This document shows, one piece after another, positions 33,012-41,885 of a stretch of DNA of 64,000 nucleotides. Under the pieces are notes generated by a model, which did no database searches, was not told the origin of the DNA, and saw only the letters and a list, made by a program, of their open reading frames with translations. The position numbers and the translations under genes were made by a program. Location: positions 1 to 64,000 of the forward strand of contig JAZNNG010000079.1 of assembly GCA_045580165.1 (NCBI GenBank), in the 5' to 3' direction. Origin of the DNA: UBA4717 sp045580165. Its GTDB lineage: Bacteria > Bacillota > Clostridia > Oscillospirales > CAG-272. Numbering within the stretch: position 1 is the stretch's first letter; every line of letters begins with the position of its first letter.

Positions 33012-35078
33012 TTACTTTATGGTGAAATGTCTGTCGGTGCGCTCAAGCTCGACGGTGCAGAGTGAGCCGTTTCTTGTGACCTTGTGCTCGCCCGACTCGC
33101 TTGCGACTCTGAGCGCGCGTCTCGAACGGTTAACAAACGAAATTTTTCCACCCTCGTAGACGGTGTAGGTGTTATCGAACGAGTCAACTACCGCCTGAGG
33201 TGACATAAACTTGTCTGTGCGTCCGAGCATTGCGATGCCGTTTTTGTCAAACGGCGAGATTATGAAGAGCTTGTAGTCCGCGTGGTCGGTGAGGGCAAAG
33301 CGGAAGGACTCTCCACGCTTTATAATGCGCACTCTACCCGTGCCGTATTCATAAACCGCGAATTCTTCGCCCTCGAGTCCCACGACGTCGTCGGGAGAGA
33401 TCACGCCGCTTACACGGGAATTGTTGTCGTTAATGTTATACGCCGCAACAACTCCGTACTTGCCGTGAGCACATGTGTTGAACACCTTGAGAGGCTTCTT
33501 TTCAACGGAGCAGTCGGTAAACATACAGTCAAGGGTAGGTCTTGCAGGCCTGTCACATCTGAGGATGCGTCCGTCGTCGAACGCAAGCGGTGTGAAATGC
33601 TCCCTGTTCGACCTGCCTATCTTGTCGCTGACGTAGATGGGTCCGCCCGAGATAGCGCGGAGCAGACTGTTTTTGCCTGCCTGACTGTCGTCTGTCCACC
33701 ACATATCGAAGTCGGAATAGTAGAATTCACCCTGGAACAGTGAGCTGTAAACACACATAAGTATGTGAGTTCTGAACCAAGCACTGTTTTCGGGCTGGAA
33801 GTCGCCCGACGCGCGGCAGACGGCAGAGGTGGGACGGTTCCACATATTCTCGTTTGCCATACACATACAGTTTATGATGGTATTGTCAAAATTCTTGCCG
33901 ACAGACGCCTCAACTGCCTCGTGAAGCTCTCGCGCGGCAACTCCGACGGGGTACACGTTCTTCAGGTGTCCGCGTATAAAGCTTTGGTTGTCGACCTTTA
34001 CGAAATCCGCGCCACAGCGTCTGAAAAACGTGTGGAACGCATCGTAGAACTTAAACGCCTTTGATCTCTCCATTGCAGGAACCAGCTTGCCTGCAGGCGT
34101 GGTAATAAGACAGTCGCGGAATTCTTCTGCGAGCTTGCTTTCGGGGTCGATTCCACTCCAATATCCCGTTGTGGGGTGCCACATACCTATCTTGAGACCG
34201 TACTTTTTCATTTCGGTGATGCAATGCTTGAGACCGTTCGGGAAACGCTCGTGATCTGCCTCAAACGAGCAGAGCGAGCTTGTATGCATAGTCTTGAACA
34301 TATTGTTGTCAAGATACGGGCGCTGATTGAGGCGCTTGCACTCTGCCCACATATCGTCGAGTATCGCCCATTTTACGGGAATGTCCTTAGCCTTGAACTC
34401 CTCGCATTTCTCTAAAAGTCCCGCTTCGTTCACGTTTATGTTCATCGCGTCCCACGAGCACCAGCCGAGGTATTCAAAAAGCTCGGGATAACGCCTTGCC
34501 TCACGGGTGTGAAGTCCCGTGCCGAGAAGCTCGAAGGCGTACTCTGCGGCATCGCGCACCATATAATAAGGAGACTCCGCGCCGTCGTATATCACGAAGG
34601 CAAGAGAATTTTCAACCTTGGAGAGCGACGGGAAATAGCTTGAAAGTCCGACGTTTATACCGTCCGCATCGCCGAAAAGCGTGCACTTGTATACCGCGTC
34701 GCAAACAGGAAGGATGAGCGAAAATTTGCCGTCATTCTTTTCATAAATAAAGCCTTGCGTGTCAACGTGAAGCTTTGTGAGGTCGCTTGAGGTCTCGCTC
34801 TTGCACCAGAACGAGCAGTTCATATAGTTTGCGAGATAGTGCTTGAGACCCGTAACGGAGGCGGCGGAAAAGCCGACCGCGTAGTCGGGATTCAAGAAAA
34901 GCGTCTTCTTTTCGGCGCTCACGTATACCGCGGTCATATTGCCGCGTCTCTTTTCGGTTATACTGACCGTGAAATCGCCGTCATCACTCGCGTAAGCGCC
35001 GTTTGCCACAGGGGAGAGATAAACCTTTTTGCCGTCCTCGGCCTTTGCCCATACCTTTATATTTTCAAAAATCTTCAT
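33012..35078 (-). CDS. GH36-type alpha-galactosidase/raffinose synthase-like protein
   Basis: A 688-residue cytoplasmic protein of the raffinose synthase/Sip1 branch of GH36. Its TIM barrel begins with YLGWCSWDAMN (about 202). The likely nucleophile is the aspartate in FVKVDNQ (about 350) and the acid/base is in CRASGDFQPEN (about 430). In bacteria such enzymes usually hydrolyse alpha-galactosides. The ATG overlaps the stop of the glycyl-radical activase gene (ATGA), so translation is coupled. The substrate is unconfirmed. Confidence 0.85.
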   Translation of the reverse strand: MKIFENIKVWAKAEDGKKVYLSPVANGAYASDDGDFTVSITEKRRGNMTAVYVSAEKKTLFLNPDYAVGFSAASVTGLKHYLANYMNCSFWCKSETSSDLTKLHVDTQGFIYEKNDGKFSLILPVCDAVYKCTLFGDADGINVGLSSYFPSLSKVENSLAFVIYDGAESPYYMVRDAAEYAFELLGTGLHTREARRYPELFEYLGWCSWDAMNINVNEAGLLEKCEEFKAKDIPVKWAILDDMWAECKRLNQRPYLDNNMFKTMHTSSLCSFEADHERFPNGLKHCITEMKKYGLKIGMWHPTTGYWSGIDPESKLAEEFRDCLITTPAGKLVPAMERSKAFKFYDAFHTFFRRCGADFVKVDNQSFIRGHLKNVYPVGVAARELHEAVEASVGKNFDNTIINCMCMANENMWNRPTSAVCRASGDFQPENSAWFRTHILMCVYSSLFQGEFYYSDFDMWWTDDSQAGKNSLLRAISGGPIYVSDKIGRSNREHFTPLAFDDGRILRCDRPARPTLDCMFTDCSVEKKPLKVFNTCAHGKYGVVAAYNINDNNSRVSGVISPDDVVGLEGEEFAVYEYGTGRVRIIKRGESFRFALTDHADYKLFIISPFDKNGIAMLGRTDKFMSPQAVVDSFDNTYTVYEGGKISFVNRSRRALRVASESGEHKVTRNGSLCTVELERTDRHFTIK

Positions 35079-35893
35079 AGCAGTCTGCCCTTCTTAAATA
35101 TCGAAATATCAATTTGGTTGTTTTCACTCTTGTGATCCTTTAGCGGATACTCAAGCCCGACGCTCTTGTATTTTGCGCCTGCCATAACATTGTACGGCAT
35201 AAGCTCGACTGCTGAGTCGCCTACGATCTCGCTTATCGCGCGGAGGTTTTCCTCGGTGTCGGTAATGTCGGGAATAAGCGGTATACGGATAACGTACTCC
35301 TTGCCCGACTCACGTAAAAGCTTGAAGTTTTCAAGTATCGGCGTGTTGTCAACACCCGTATATCTGCGGTGAAGCTCGGGGTCTGCAAGCTTTATGTCCA
35401 TCATAACGAGGTCCGTGTTTTCAATTACCTTACAGAACGCCTCGGGCGTAGCGTAGCCGCAGGTCTGGATAGCCCTGTGGATACCCGACAAACGCTTTAA
35501 GAGGTCTGCCGTAAACTCGTACTGAAGAAGGGGCTCGCCGCCGGACACCGTTACTCCGCCGCCCGACATTTTCATAAAGTCGGCTCCCTTCAAGAGCTTT
35601 TCTGCAAGCTCGGCGCTGTCCCACTCCTTGCCCGACACCGAGATAAGCGAGTCGGGGCAGGCGTATATACAACGTCCGAATTTCTGACAGATATCGTGCG
35701 TGCAGGGAAGAAAGCACTTTCCGCAGTGTACGCATCTGCTGTCCTTGACCATTATCTGAGGTCTTGGGTCAAGACCCTCGGGATTGTGACACCACTTACA
35801 TCTGAGAGGGCAGCCCTTTAAGAATACCGTAGTCCTCACACCGGGTCCGTCGTGGACTGAAAATTCCTTTATATCAAATACACATCCAAGCAT
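35075..35893 (-). CDS. Glycyl-radical enzyme activating protein (radical SAM)
   Basis: Uses a [4Fe-4S] cluster and S-adenosylmethionine to place a glycyl radical on a partner enzyme. The 272 residues carry the radical SAM cysteines in CPLRCKWCHNPEG (about 28-40), an inserted ferredoxin-like cysteine set (CVHCGKCFLPC and CIYAC, about 52-80), GGGVTVSGGEPLLQ, and MDIKLADPELHRRYTG. It belongs to the PflA-like group. No glycyl-radical enzyme gene lies in the window. It is the first gene of an operon with the GH36-type gene and a membrane protein. Confidence 0.92.
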   Translation of the reverse strand: MLGCVFDIKEFSVHDGPGVRTTVFLKGCPLRCKWCHNPEGLDPRPQIMVKDSRCVHCGKCFLPCTHDICQKFGRCIYACPDSLISVSGKEWDSAELAEKLLKGADFMKMSGGGVTVSGGEPLLQYEFTADLLKRLSGIHRAIQTCGYATPEAFCKVIENTDLVMMDIKLADPELHRRYTGVDNTPILENFKLLRESGKEYVIRIPLIPDITDTEENLRAISEIVGDSAVELMPYNVMAGAKYKSVGLEYPLKDHKSENNQIDISIFKKGRLL

Positions 35894-35941
35894 AATTCAC
35901 CGTGTCGCCGCAAGGCGAAATTTACAAAATTTTACAAGAAA

Positions 35942-35970
35942 ATGATATCACAACAAAGGCGTCAAGTCAA
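35942..35970 (-). promoter_or_regulatory. Promoter of the activase-GH36 operon
   Basis: On the minus strand, TTGACT (35970-35965), a 17-base spacer and TATCAT (35947-35942), about 50 bases before the ATG at 35893. Confidence 0.65.
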
Positions 35971-36014
35971 GACGTATATAATAATTAAAAATATAGACAT
36001 AATTTTATAAAGTA

Positions 36015-36043
36015 TTGACTTTAGGTGCGGAATGTGATACCAT
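36015..36043 (+). promoter_or_regulatory. Promoter of the tsaE operon
   Basis: TTGACT (36015-36020), a 17-base spacer and TACCAT (36038-36043). TATGAT (36046-36051) is an alternative -10 at longer spacing. Confidence 0.55.
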
Positions 36044-36058
36044 ATATGATGTGGAAAA

Positions 36059-36529
36059 ATGCGGAAAGACGGGGTGTGTCCTGTGGAAAATTTCATCAGA
36101 ATAACGGCTACCCCCGAGGAGACCGAGAGGGTAGGGTATGAGGTCGCGGAGCTTGCCCGCGAGGTCGGCTTTATAGCACTTTACGGTGACCTCGGCGCAG
36201 GCAAAACGGCGTTTGTCAGAGGCGTTGCAGGAAACGTGGCGCCTGGCGCGGCGGTCAGCAGTCCCACCTACTCGATAGTCAACGAGTATTCTCCCGCAGG
36301 CTCGAAAAAGTCAACGCTTTTTCATTTTGATATGTACCGCATAACAGACGAGGATTCGCTTTGGTCCATAGATTTCGACGCGTACTTTGAGCGCGGCGCG
36401 CTTATGGTGACCGAGTGGAGCGAAAACATAGGCTTCGCTCTGCCTGAAAGATATATCAAGGCGGAGATCGAAAAGCTTTCTGAAAACGAAAGAAAAATAA
36501 CTGTTTCGCTTGTCGAAACGAATGGGTAA
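36059..36529 (+). CDS. tsaE: tRNA threonylcarbamoyladenosine biosynthesis ATPase TsaE
   Basis: The ATPase that resets the TsaB-TsaD complex during t6A modification of tRNAs reading ANN codons. The chain has the P-loop LYGDLGAGKTAFVRG near residue 42, SSPTYSIVNEY, HFDMYRI and the VTEWSENIG segment. The ATG at 36059 gives 156 residues. An in-frame GTG at 36083 would give 148 and matches the usual family start slightly better; neither has a strong binding site. It is followed by tsaB four bases after its stop. Confidence 0.9.
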   Translation: MRKDGVCPVENFIRITATPEETERVGYEVAELAREVGFIALYGDLGAGKTAFVRGVAGNVAPGAAVSSPTYSIVNEYSPAGSKKSTLFHFDMYRITDEDSLWSIDFDAYFERGALMVTEWSENIGFALPERYIKAEIEKLSENERKITVSLVETNG

Positions 36530-36533
36530 AAGA

Positions 36534-37256
36534 ATGAAGATACTTGCAATAGATTCAAGCGCTCTTGCGGGGAGCGTTGCCGTGGTCGACGGCGACAGAC
36601 TCCTGGCGGAAACGTTTGTCAATACCTCGAACACCCATAGCGAGACCCTGCTCCCGATGGCGGCAGAGGCGCTCGGCAGAGCCGAGCTTACCGCAGACGA
36701 TATAGACATGTTCGCGGTGACCACGGGCCCCGGCTCGTTTACGGGCGTGAGAATAGGCGTGTCTATGATAAAGGGACTTGCCTTCGGTAAAAATAAGCCC
36801 TGCGTGGGTGTGTCCACACTCGACGCGCTTGCTTGGGGACTCAAGGAGCTAAAGGGTATAATAGTTCCCGTAATGGACGCGAGAAGATGCGGACTTTATA
36901 ACGCGGTGTTCGTAAGCGACGGCAAAAGGCTCGAAAGGCTCACCCCCGACAAGCTCGATCTGCCCCAAGACCTCGCATCAGAGGTGCTGGCGCTTGCAAA
37001 GGAAAATAGAATGAACGTCTATTTCGCGGGCGACGGTTATGATAAGGCGATGAGCGTATCTGATGGCGCGAGAGTAAAGCCCACACCTGCATCCCTCCGA
37101 CTTCTCGGCGCGTACAGCGTAGCTATGGCGGCGCTTGATAAATACGAGAGCGCGGAGAATGCGTCAGACTATACCGATACGGCGCTTGCCGCGGTCTATA
37201 TAAGACCCACGGAGGCCGAGCGCGAAAGACTCGCAAGACTCGAGAATAACAAGTAA
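36534..37256 (+). CDS. tsaB: tRNA threonylcarbamoyladenosine biosynthesis protein TsaB
   Basis: The partner that dimerises with TsaD and binds TsaE to make t6A. The 240 residues begin MKILAIDSSALAGSVAVV and include NTSNTHSETLLPM, FAVTTGPGSFTGVRIGVS and PVMDARRCGLYNAV, all typical of the family. The ATG at 36534, four bases after the tsaE stop, is chosen; 36522 is a possible upstream start overlapping tsaE. tsaD is not in the window, and the next genes are sugar genes. Confidence 0.92.
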   Translation: MKILAIDSSALAGSVAVVDGDRLLAETFVNTSNTHSETLLPMAAEALGRAELTADDIDMFAVTTGPGSFTGVRIGVSMIKGLAFGKNKPCVGVSTLDALAWGLKELKGIIVPVMDARRCGLYNAVFVSDGKRLERLTPDKLDLPQDLASEVLALAKENRMNVYFAGDGYDKAMSVSDGARVKPTPASLRLLGAYSVAMAALDKYESAENASDYTDTALAAVYIRPTEAERERLARLENNK

Positions 37257-37291
37257 ACAATTTTTGTCCCTTTGGACGGAATGGAGTATAT

Positions 37292-37732
37292 ATGAAAAAA
37301 ATAGCAATAGCGTGTGATCACGGCGGATACGAGCTCAAGCTCGAGATCATCAAAAAGCTTACCGAAATGGGCGTTGAATACGTTGACTTCGGAACAGACT
37401 CAACCGAGAGCGTTGACTATCCCGTCTACGCCGAAAAGGTATGCGAGGCTATCACCTCGGGCAAGACCGAGCTCGGCATACTCGTGTGCGGAACGGGTAT
37501 CGGTATGAGTATGGCGGCAAATAAGCACAGAGGAATTCGCGCGGCGGTATGCGCAGATACCTTCAGCGCGAGGATGACACGTATGCACAACGACGCAAAC
37601 GTGCTTTGCCTCGGCGGCAGAGTGCTCGGCGCGGGACTTGCGTGCGATATGGTAGAGCTTTTCGTGACGAGCGAGTACCTCGGCGGCAGACACGATAAGA
37701 GAATAGCAATGTTTGACGACACGAGAGCGTAA
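37292..37732 (+). CDS. rpiB: Ribose 5-phosphate isomerase B
   Basis: Interconverts ribose 5-phosphate and ribulose 5-phosphate in the pentose phosphate pathway. The 146 residues have IACDHGGYELK at the N-terminus, DFGTDSTESVDYP, the active-site cysteine in LVCGTGIGMSMAANK, and CLGGRVLG. It lies 35 bases after tsaB and 11 bases before the nucleotidyltransferase gene, in the long rightward run. Confidence 0.92.
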   Translation: MKKIAIACDHGGYELKLEIIKKLTEMGVEYVDFGTDSTESVDYPVYAEKVCEAITSGKTELGILVCGTGIGMSMAANKHRGIRAAVCADTFSARMTRMHNDANVLCLGGRVLGAGLACDMVELFVTSEYLGGRHDKRIAMFDDTRA

Positions 37733-37743
37733 AGGAGAAAATT

Positions 37744-38658
37744 ATGACGCTTGTAATAATGGCTGCGGGAATGGGAAGCAGATACGGCGGACTCAAGCAG
37801 ATAGACCCCGTAACTCCTCACGGCGAATTTATCGTTGACTTCTCGATATTTGACGCAAAAAGAGCAGGTATCGACAAGGTAGTATTCATAATAAAGCGCG
37901 AGAACTACGATATCTTCCGCGAAACTGTCGGAAGCCGTATCGAGGGAAGCGTTGAGGTAAAGTACGTGTTCCAAGAGCTCGAGGCGCTCCCCGAGGGATA
38001 TAGCGTACCCGAGGGCAGAGTAAAGCCGTGGGGTACGGGACACGCGGTGCTTTGCTGCAAGGACGTAGTGGATGAAAGCTTCGTCGTCATCAACGCCGAC
38101 GATTTCTACGGCGCGGACGCATACGCTAAGCTTGCGGAATTTTTGAAGGATGCAAAGGCTGACAAAGAGCGCGCGCACTTCGCAATGGTGGGCTACGTGC
38201 TTGAAAATACCATCACCGAGAACGGAAGCGTTGCAAGAGGTATTTGCGAAACCGAAAACGGACTTCTCACACAGGTGACCGAGCGCACCAAGATAATGGA
38301 AAACAACGGCGTCGTTCAGTACCTTGAGGACGACGTATGGCACGACCTTGACAGACGCACGACGGTGTCGATGAATTTCTGGGGCTTCACCCCCGAATTG
38401 TTTGATATGCTCGAAAACGACTTCAAGACCTTCCTTGACGAAGTTAAGTCAGGCAAAAAGGATGCTCTCAAGGGCGAGTTCTTCTTACCCTTCGTCGTTG
38501 CCGACGGAATAAAGAGTGGAAAATGCGATGCGAGGGTGATAGAAACCGCCGCCAAGTGGTACGGCGTGACCTATCACGACGATAAGCCGGCGCTTGAAGC
38601 GTTTATAAAAAGATCGGTTTCTGACGGAGAATATCCCGACGGACTTTGGAATAAATAA
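37744..38658 (+). CDS. Sugar-phosphate nucleotidyltransferase
   Basis: A 304-residue nucleotidyltransferase. The nucleotide-binding signature is at the start (IMAAGMGSRYGGLKQ), with a GTGHAVLCC segment near residue 97 and a metal-binding INADDFYG near 117. Family members join a sugar 1-phosphate to a nucleotide. It lies directly before galE and galM, so UTP-dependent activation of glucose or galactose 1-phosphate is plausible, but specificity cannot be read from the sequence. GGAGAA precedes the ATG. Confidence 0.82.
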   Translation: MTLVIMAAGMGSRYGGLKQIDPVTPHGEFIVDFSIFDAKRAGIDKVVFIIKRENYDIFRETVGSRIEGSVEVKYVFQELEALPEGYSVPEGRVKPWGTGHAVLCCKDVVDESFVVINADDFYGADAYAKLAEFLKDAKADKERAHFAMVGYVLENTITENGSVARGICETENGLLTQVTERTKIMENNGVVQYLEDDVWHDLDRRTTVSMNFWGFTPELFDMLENDFKTFLDEVKSGKKDALKGEFFLPFVVADGIKSGKCDARVIETAAKWYGVTYHDDKPALEAFIKRSVSDGEYPDGLWNK

Positions 38659-38688
38659 TCAAAACCTAATTTCAGGAGGTATAATACA

Positions 38689-39702
38689 ATGGCAATACTC
38701 GTAACAGGCGGTGCGGGCTTTATCGGCTCACATACAGCCGTTGAGCTTTTAAACGACAACCGCGAGATAGTAATTCTCGATAACTTCTGCAACTCGAAGC
38801 CCGTGGTGCTTGACAGGATCAAGCAGATAACGGGTAAGGACTTCAAGTTCTACAAGGCAGACCTTCTTGACTACGAGGCATGCGAGCGCGTGTTCAAGGA
38901 AAACAATATCGAGTCGGCAATTCACTTTGCAGGACTCAAGGCGGTAGGCGAGAGCGTGGAGAAGCCCCTTCTTTACTACCACAACAACCTCACTGCAACC
39001 TTCAATCTCTGCGAGCTTATGAGCAAGTATAACGCAAAGAAGATAGTTTTTTCGTCCTCGGCAACGGTTTACGGCAAGCCCGAGAGTGTGCCGATAAGAG
39101 AGGATTTCCCCCTCTCCACCACAAACCCCTACGGCGAGACCAAGCTTATGATAGAGAGAATACTCAAGGACCTTCAGCTTGCCGACAAGGACTGGAGCGT
39201 TGCTATTCTCCGTTACTTCAACCCCATCGGCGCTCACGAAAGCGGGCTTATCGGTGAGGACCCCTGCGGTATCCCGAACAATCTTCTTCCGTACGTTGCA
39301 CAGGTGGCTATCGGAAAGCGCGAGTGCCTGAGCGTGTTCGGCGATGACTATAACACCCACGACGGTACGGGTGTGCGTGACTACATACATGTCGTCGACC
39401 TTGCAGACGCTCATCTCAAGGCTCTCGATAAGCTTGAGACCTTCAAGGGTATTGACTACTACAACATCGGAACGGGTAACGGCTACTCGGTGCTCGATAT
39501 CGTAAAGGCTTACGAAAAGGCAACCGGACTCAAGATAAACTATAAGATAGCTCCCCGCCGTCCCGGCGATATAGACGAGTGCTACGCAGATCCCGCAAAG
39601 GCGTACACCGAGCTTGGCTGGAGCGCAAAGAGAGGCATTGAGGAAATGTGCCGCGACAGCGCTAACTGGCAGAAGAAGAACCCCAACGGTTATTCTGACT
39701 GA
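38689..39702 (+). CDS. galE: UDP-glucose 4-epimerase
   Basis: Interconverts UDP-galactose and UDP-glucose (Leloir pathway). The 337 residues have the NAD-binding TGGAGFIGSHTAVEL at the N-terminus, DNFCNS, the serine-rich VFSSSATVYG, the catalytic YGETK motif (Y about 148) and RYFNPIGAHESG. AGGAGG lies before the ATG. It is followed by galM. Confidence 0.94.
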   Translation: MAILVTGGAGFIGSHTAVELLNDNREIVILDNFCNSKPVVLDRIKQITGKDFKFYKADLLDYEACERVFKENNIESAIHFAGLKAVGESVEKPLLYYHNNLTATFNLCELMSKYNAKKIVFSSSATVYGKPESVPIREDFPLSTTNPYGETKLMIERILKDLQLADKDWSVAILRYFNPIGAHESGLIGEDPCGIPNNLLPYVAQVAIGKRECLSVFGDDYNTHDGTGVRDYIHVVDLADAHLKALDKLETFKGIDYYNIGTGNGYSVLDIVKAYEKATGLKINYKIAPRRPGDIDECYADPAKAYTELGWSAKRGIEEMCRDSANWQKKNPNGYSD

Positions 39703-39761
39703 TACAAAAGGGCTTTCATAAATATTTTGAGCCGTCAGAGCACGGCGGAACGGAGATAACA

Positions 39762-40823
39762 ATGGCTTTTGAAAAGAATTTATTCGGAACACTCCCCACA
39801 GGCGAAAGAGTTTACGCTTACACGTTTACAAATAAGAACGGCGCATCGGTCACCATACTCAATTACGGCGGAATAATCAATAAGATAATGGTTCCCGACC
39901 GTGACGGCAACCTTGCAGACGTTGTATGCGGCTTTGATACCATTGACGGCTATCTCGAGAGCGACGGCTACCAGGGTGCGCTCATCGGACGCTACGGCAA
40001 CAGAATTGCCGAGGGAAAGTTCGAGCTTAACGGTATTACCTATACTCTTAACAAGAACGATAACGGACTTAAGACCCTCCACGGCGGAAACGTCGGCTTC
40101 GACAAGAAGATATGGCAGGACAAGGTGTTCGTTGAGGACGGTGCGCAGGGACTTATCCTCACACTCGTAAGCCCCGACGGAGAAGAAGGCTTCCCGGGAA
40201 CTCTCACGGTTCAGGTAACCTATAAGTTCGACGACGAAAACAAGCTCTCAATTCACTACGAGGCTGAAACCGACGCGGATACGGTATTGAACCTTACCAA
40301 CCACGCATACTTCAACCTCAACGGCTATGATTTCGGAACAAACGCAACACATTTTATGCAGATAGACGCGGACTACATCACCGCGATAGATAAGATACTC
40401 ATTCCCACAGGAGCTAAGTATCCCGTAGAGGACACACCGTTTGACTTCAGAACACCCGTCAGAATAGGCGACAGAATAGACGACGATCAGGATATACAGA
40501 TCATATTCGGCGGCGGCTACGACCACAACTTTATCTTAAAGCCCGACGGAACCGTAAAGAAGGTCGCAGAGGTGTATGCCGACGAATCGGGACGTATTAT
40601 GGAGGTCTACACAGACCAGCCCGGCGTACAGTTCTATTCGGGTAACTTCCTTGCTCACCCTCATCCCTTCAAGGGCGGCGTAAAGCAAACGAAGCGCGCG
40701 GCATTCTGCCTTGAAACACAACACGCGCCCGACGCACCCAATCACCCCGAGTTTGAGTCCACGTTGCTTAAGCCCGGAGAGAAGTACGACTACACGACAG
40801 TGTACGCGTTCAAAGCAAAGTAA
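39762..40823 (+). CDS. galM: Aldose 1-epimerase (galactose mutarotase)
   Basis: Interconverts alpha and beta forms of galactose and glucose. The 353 residues contain the family landmarks IGRYGNRIAEGKF near 75-87, LHGGNVGFDKKIW with the substrate-binding histidine, NLTNHAYFNLNG with the catalytic histidine, GGYDHNF, and the catalytic glutamate in CLETQHAPDAPNHP. With galE and a nucleotidyltransferase it forms a small galactose unit; galK and galT are not in the window. Confidence 0.94.
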   Translation: MAFEKNLFGTLPTGERVYAYTFTNKNGASVTILNYGGIINKIMVPDRDGNLADVVCGFDTIDGYLESDGYQGALIGRYGNRIAEGKFELNGITYTLNKNDNGLKTLHGGNVGFDKKIWQDKVFVEDGAQGLILTLVSPDGEEGFPGTLTVQVTYKFDDENKLSIHYEAETDADTVLNLTNHAYFNLNGYDFGTNATHFMQIDADYITAIDKILIPTGAKYPVEDTPFDFRTPVRIGDRIDDDQDIQIIFGGGYDHNFILKPDGTVKKVAEVYADESGRIMEVYTDQPGVQFYSGNFLAHPHPFKGGVKQTKRAAFCLETQHAPDAPNHPEFESTLLKPGEKYDYTTVYAFKAK

Positions 40824-40837
40824 AGAGCATCTTCACA

Positions 40838-40861
40838 CCCGCCCTCACGCGTGAGGGCGGG
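40838..40861 (+). terminator. GC-rich perfect palindrome after galM
   Basis: A 24-base perfect palindrome, CCCGCCCTCACG and its complement, lies 14 bases after the galM stop. It has no T tract, so it may be a weak terminator or an mRNA-stabilising hairpin. Confidence 0.5.
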
Positions 40862-40907
40862 CGAAGTGCTAAAATAACCCAAAATATCGGGAACAACAGG
40901 AAATTAT

Positions 40908-41864
40908 ATGAATTTTGCACCTATTTTACTTCACGCGGAGCATACCGCAGACTTTAATATCGTCGGAATAATACTCGACACCCTTGTCGACGCCGTAAAA
41001 ATGCTTCCGCTTTTGTTCGTCGCGTATCTTGTTATCGAGATAATCGAGCACAAAGCGATGGACAAGCTGAAGGCGGCTTTTTCGTCAAAGGGCGCGGGAG
41101 TCTTAAGCGGCGCGCTGCTCGGACTTTTTCCGCAATGCGGATTTTCCGTCGCTGCGGCGAATCTTTATTCCGAAAAGCTGATCAGCGCGGGTGCTCTTGC
41201 GGCGGTGTTTATTTCAACCTCCGACGAGGCTCTCCCCGTGATACTATCTGTGCCGGGAACGGCGAAATATTTTCTTCCGCTTCTTCTCATAAAGCTGATC
41301 GGCGGAATCGCGGCGGGCTTCTTGCTTGATCTTATTCTCACACACGTGAAGAAAAATACTCACCGCGAGCATCATCACGAGGAGCACGAGCACCATAGCG
41401 ACTCTCACGCGCATCACCACGGCGAGCATACCCACGCGCACGGCGTTCACCACCACTGCGCTCACTGTGATTCCAATAAAGGAATAATCAAAAATTCGCT
41501 TATCAGAACGGGCTCGACCTTCGGGTTTATTCTTCTTACCGTTTTCGTATTCAACATAGCGGTATCGCTTATAGGACAGTCGCGTATCGAATACGCACTC
41601 GAGTCTGTGTCCGTCATTCAGCCTCTTATCGCGGCACTTATAGGACTTGTTCCGAGCTGCGCGGTCAGTCTTATTTTAGCAGGACTCTTTACCGAGGGAG
41701 CAATATCCTTCGGAGCGCTTGCGGCAGGACTTTGCGCAGGCGCGGGAGCAGGAATGGCGGTGCTTTTCAAGTCGAACAAGAGAGTGGGTAACAGTCTTTT
41801 TATTCTCGCATACGTGTGGCTGTTTTCGGCGGCTCTCGGAACAATAATTTCCCTTATTGCGTAA
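40908..41864 (+). CDS. Putative manganese/arsenic-efflux-like membrane transporter with His-rich loop
   Basis: A 318-residue protein with about nine helices. Two inverted-type repeats carry related motifs: LGLFPQCGFSVAAANLYSE near residue 68 and LIGLVPSCAVSLILAGLFTE near 240. Between them (about 148-185) is a cytoplasmic loop very rich in histidine with a closing HCAHCDS, consistent with metal binding. This is the layout of the putative manganese transporter (DUF2899) family. No yybP-ykoY riboswitch is seen in the 84-base leader. It is followed by prfA 21 bases on. Confidence 0.8.
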   Translation: MNFAPILLHAEHTADFNIVGIILDTLVDAVKMLPLLFVAYLVIEIIEHKAMDKLKAAFSSKGAGVLSGALLGLFPQCGFSVAAANLYSEKLISAGALAAVFISTSDEALPVILSVPGTAKYFLPLLLIKLIGGIAAGFLLDLILTHVKKNTHREHHHEEHEHHSDSHAHHHGEHTHAHGVHHHCAHCDSNKGIIKNSLIRTGSTFGFILLTVFVFNIAVSLIGQSRIEYALESVSVIQPLIAALIGLVPSCAVSLILAGLFTEGAISFGALAAGLCAGAGAGMAVLFKSNKRVGNSLFILAYVWLFSAALGTIISLIA

Positions 41865-41885
41865 TCTACGAAAGGTTAAAAACCA

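Noticed and set aside
40824..40907. Manganese (yybP-ykoY) riboswitch before the metal transporter
   Set aside because: The leader is only 84 bases and mainly a GC palindrome; the riboswitch core is not seen.
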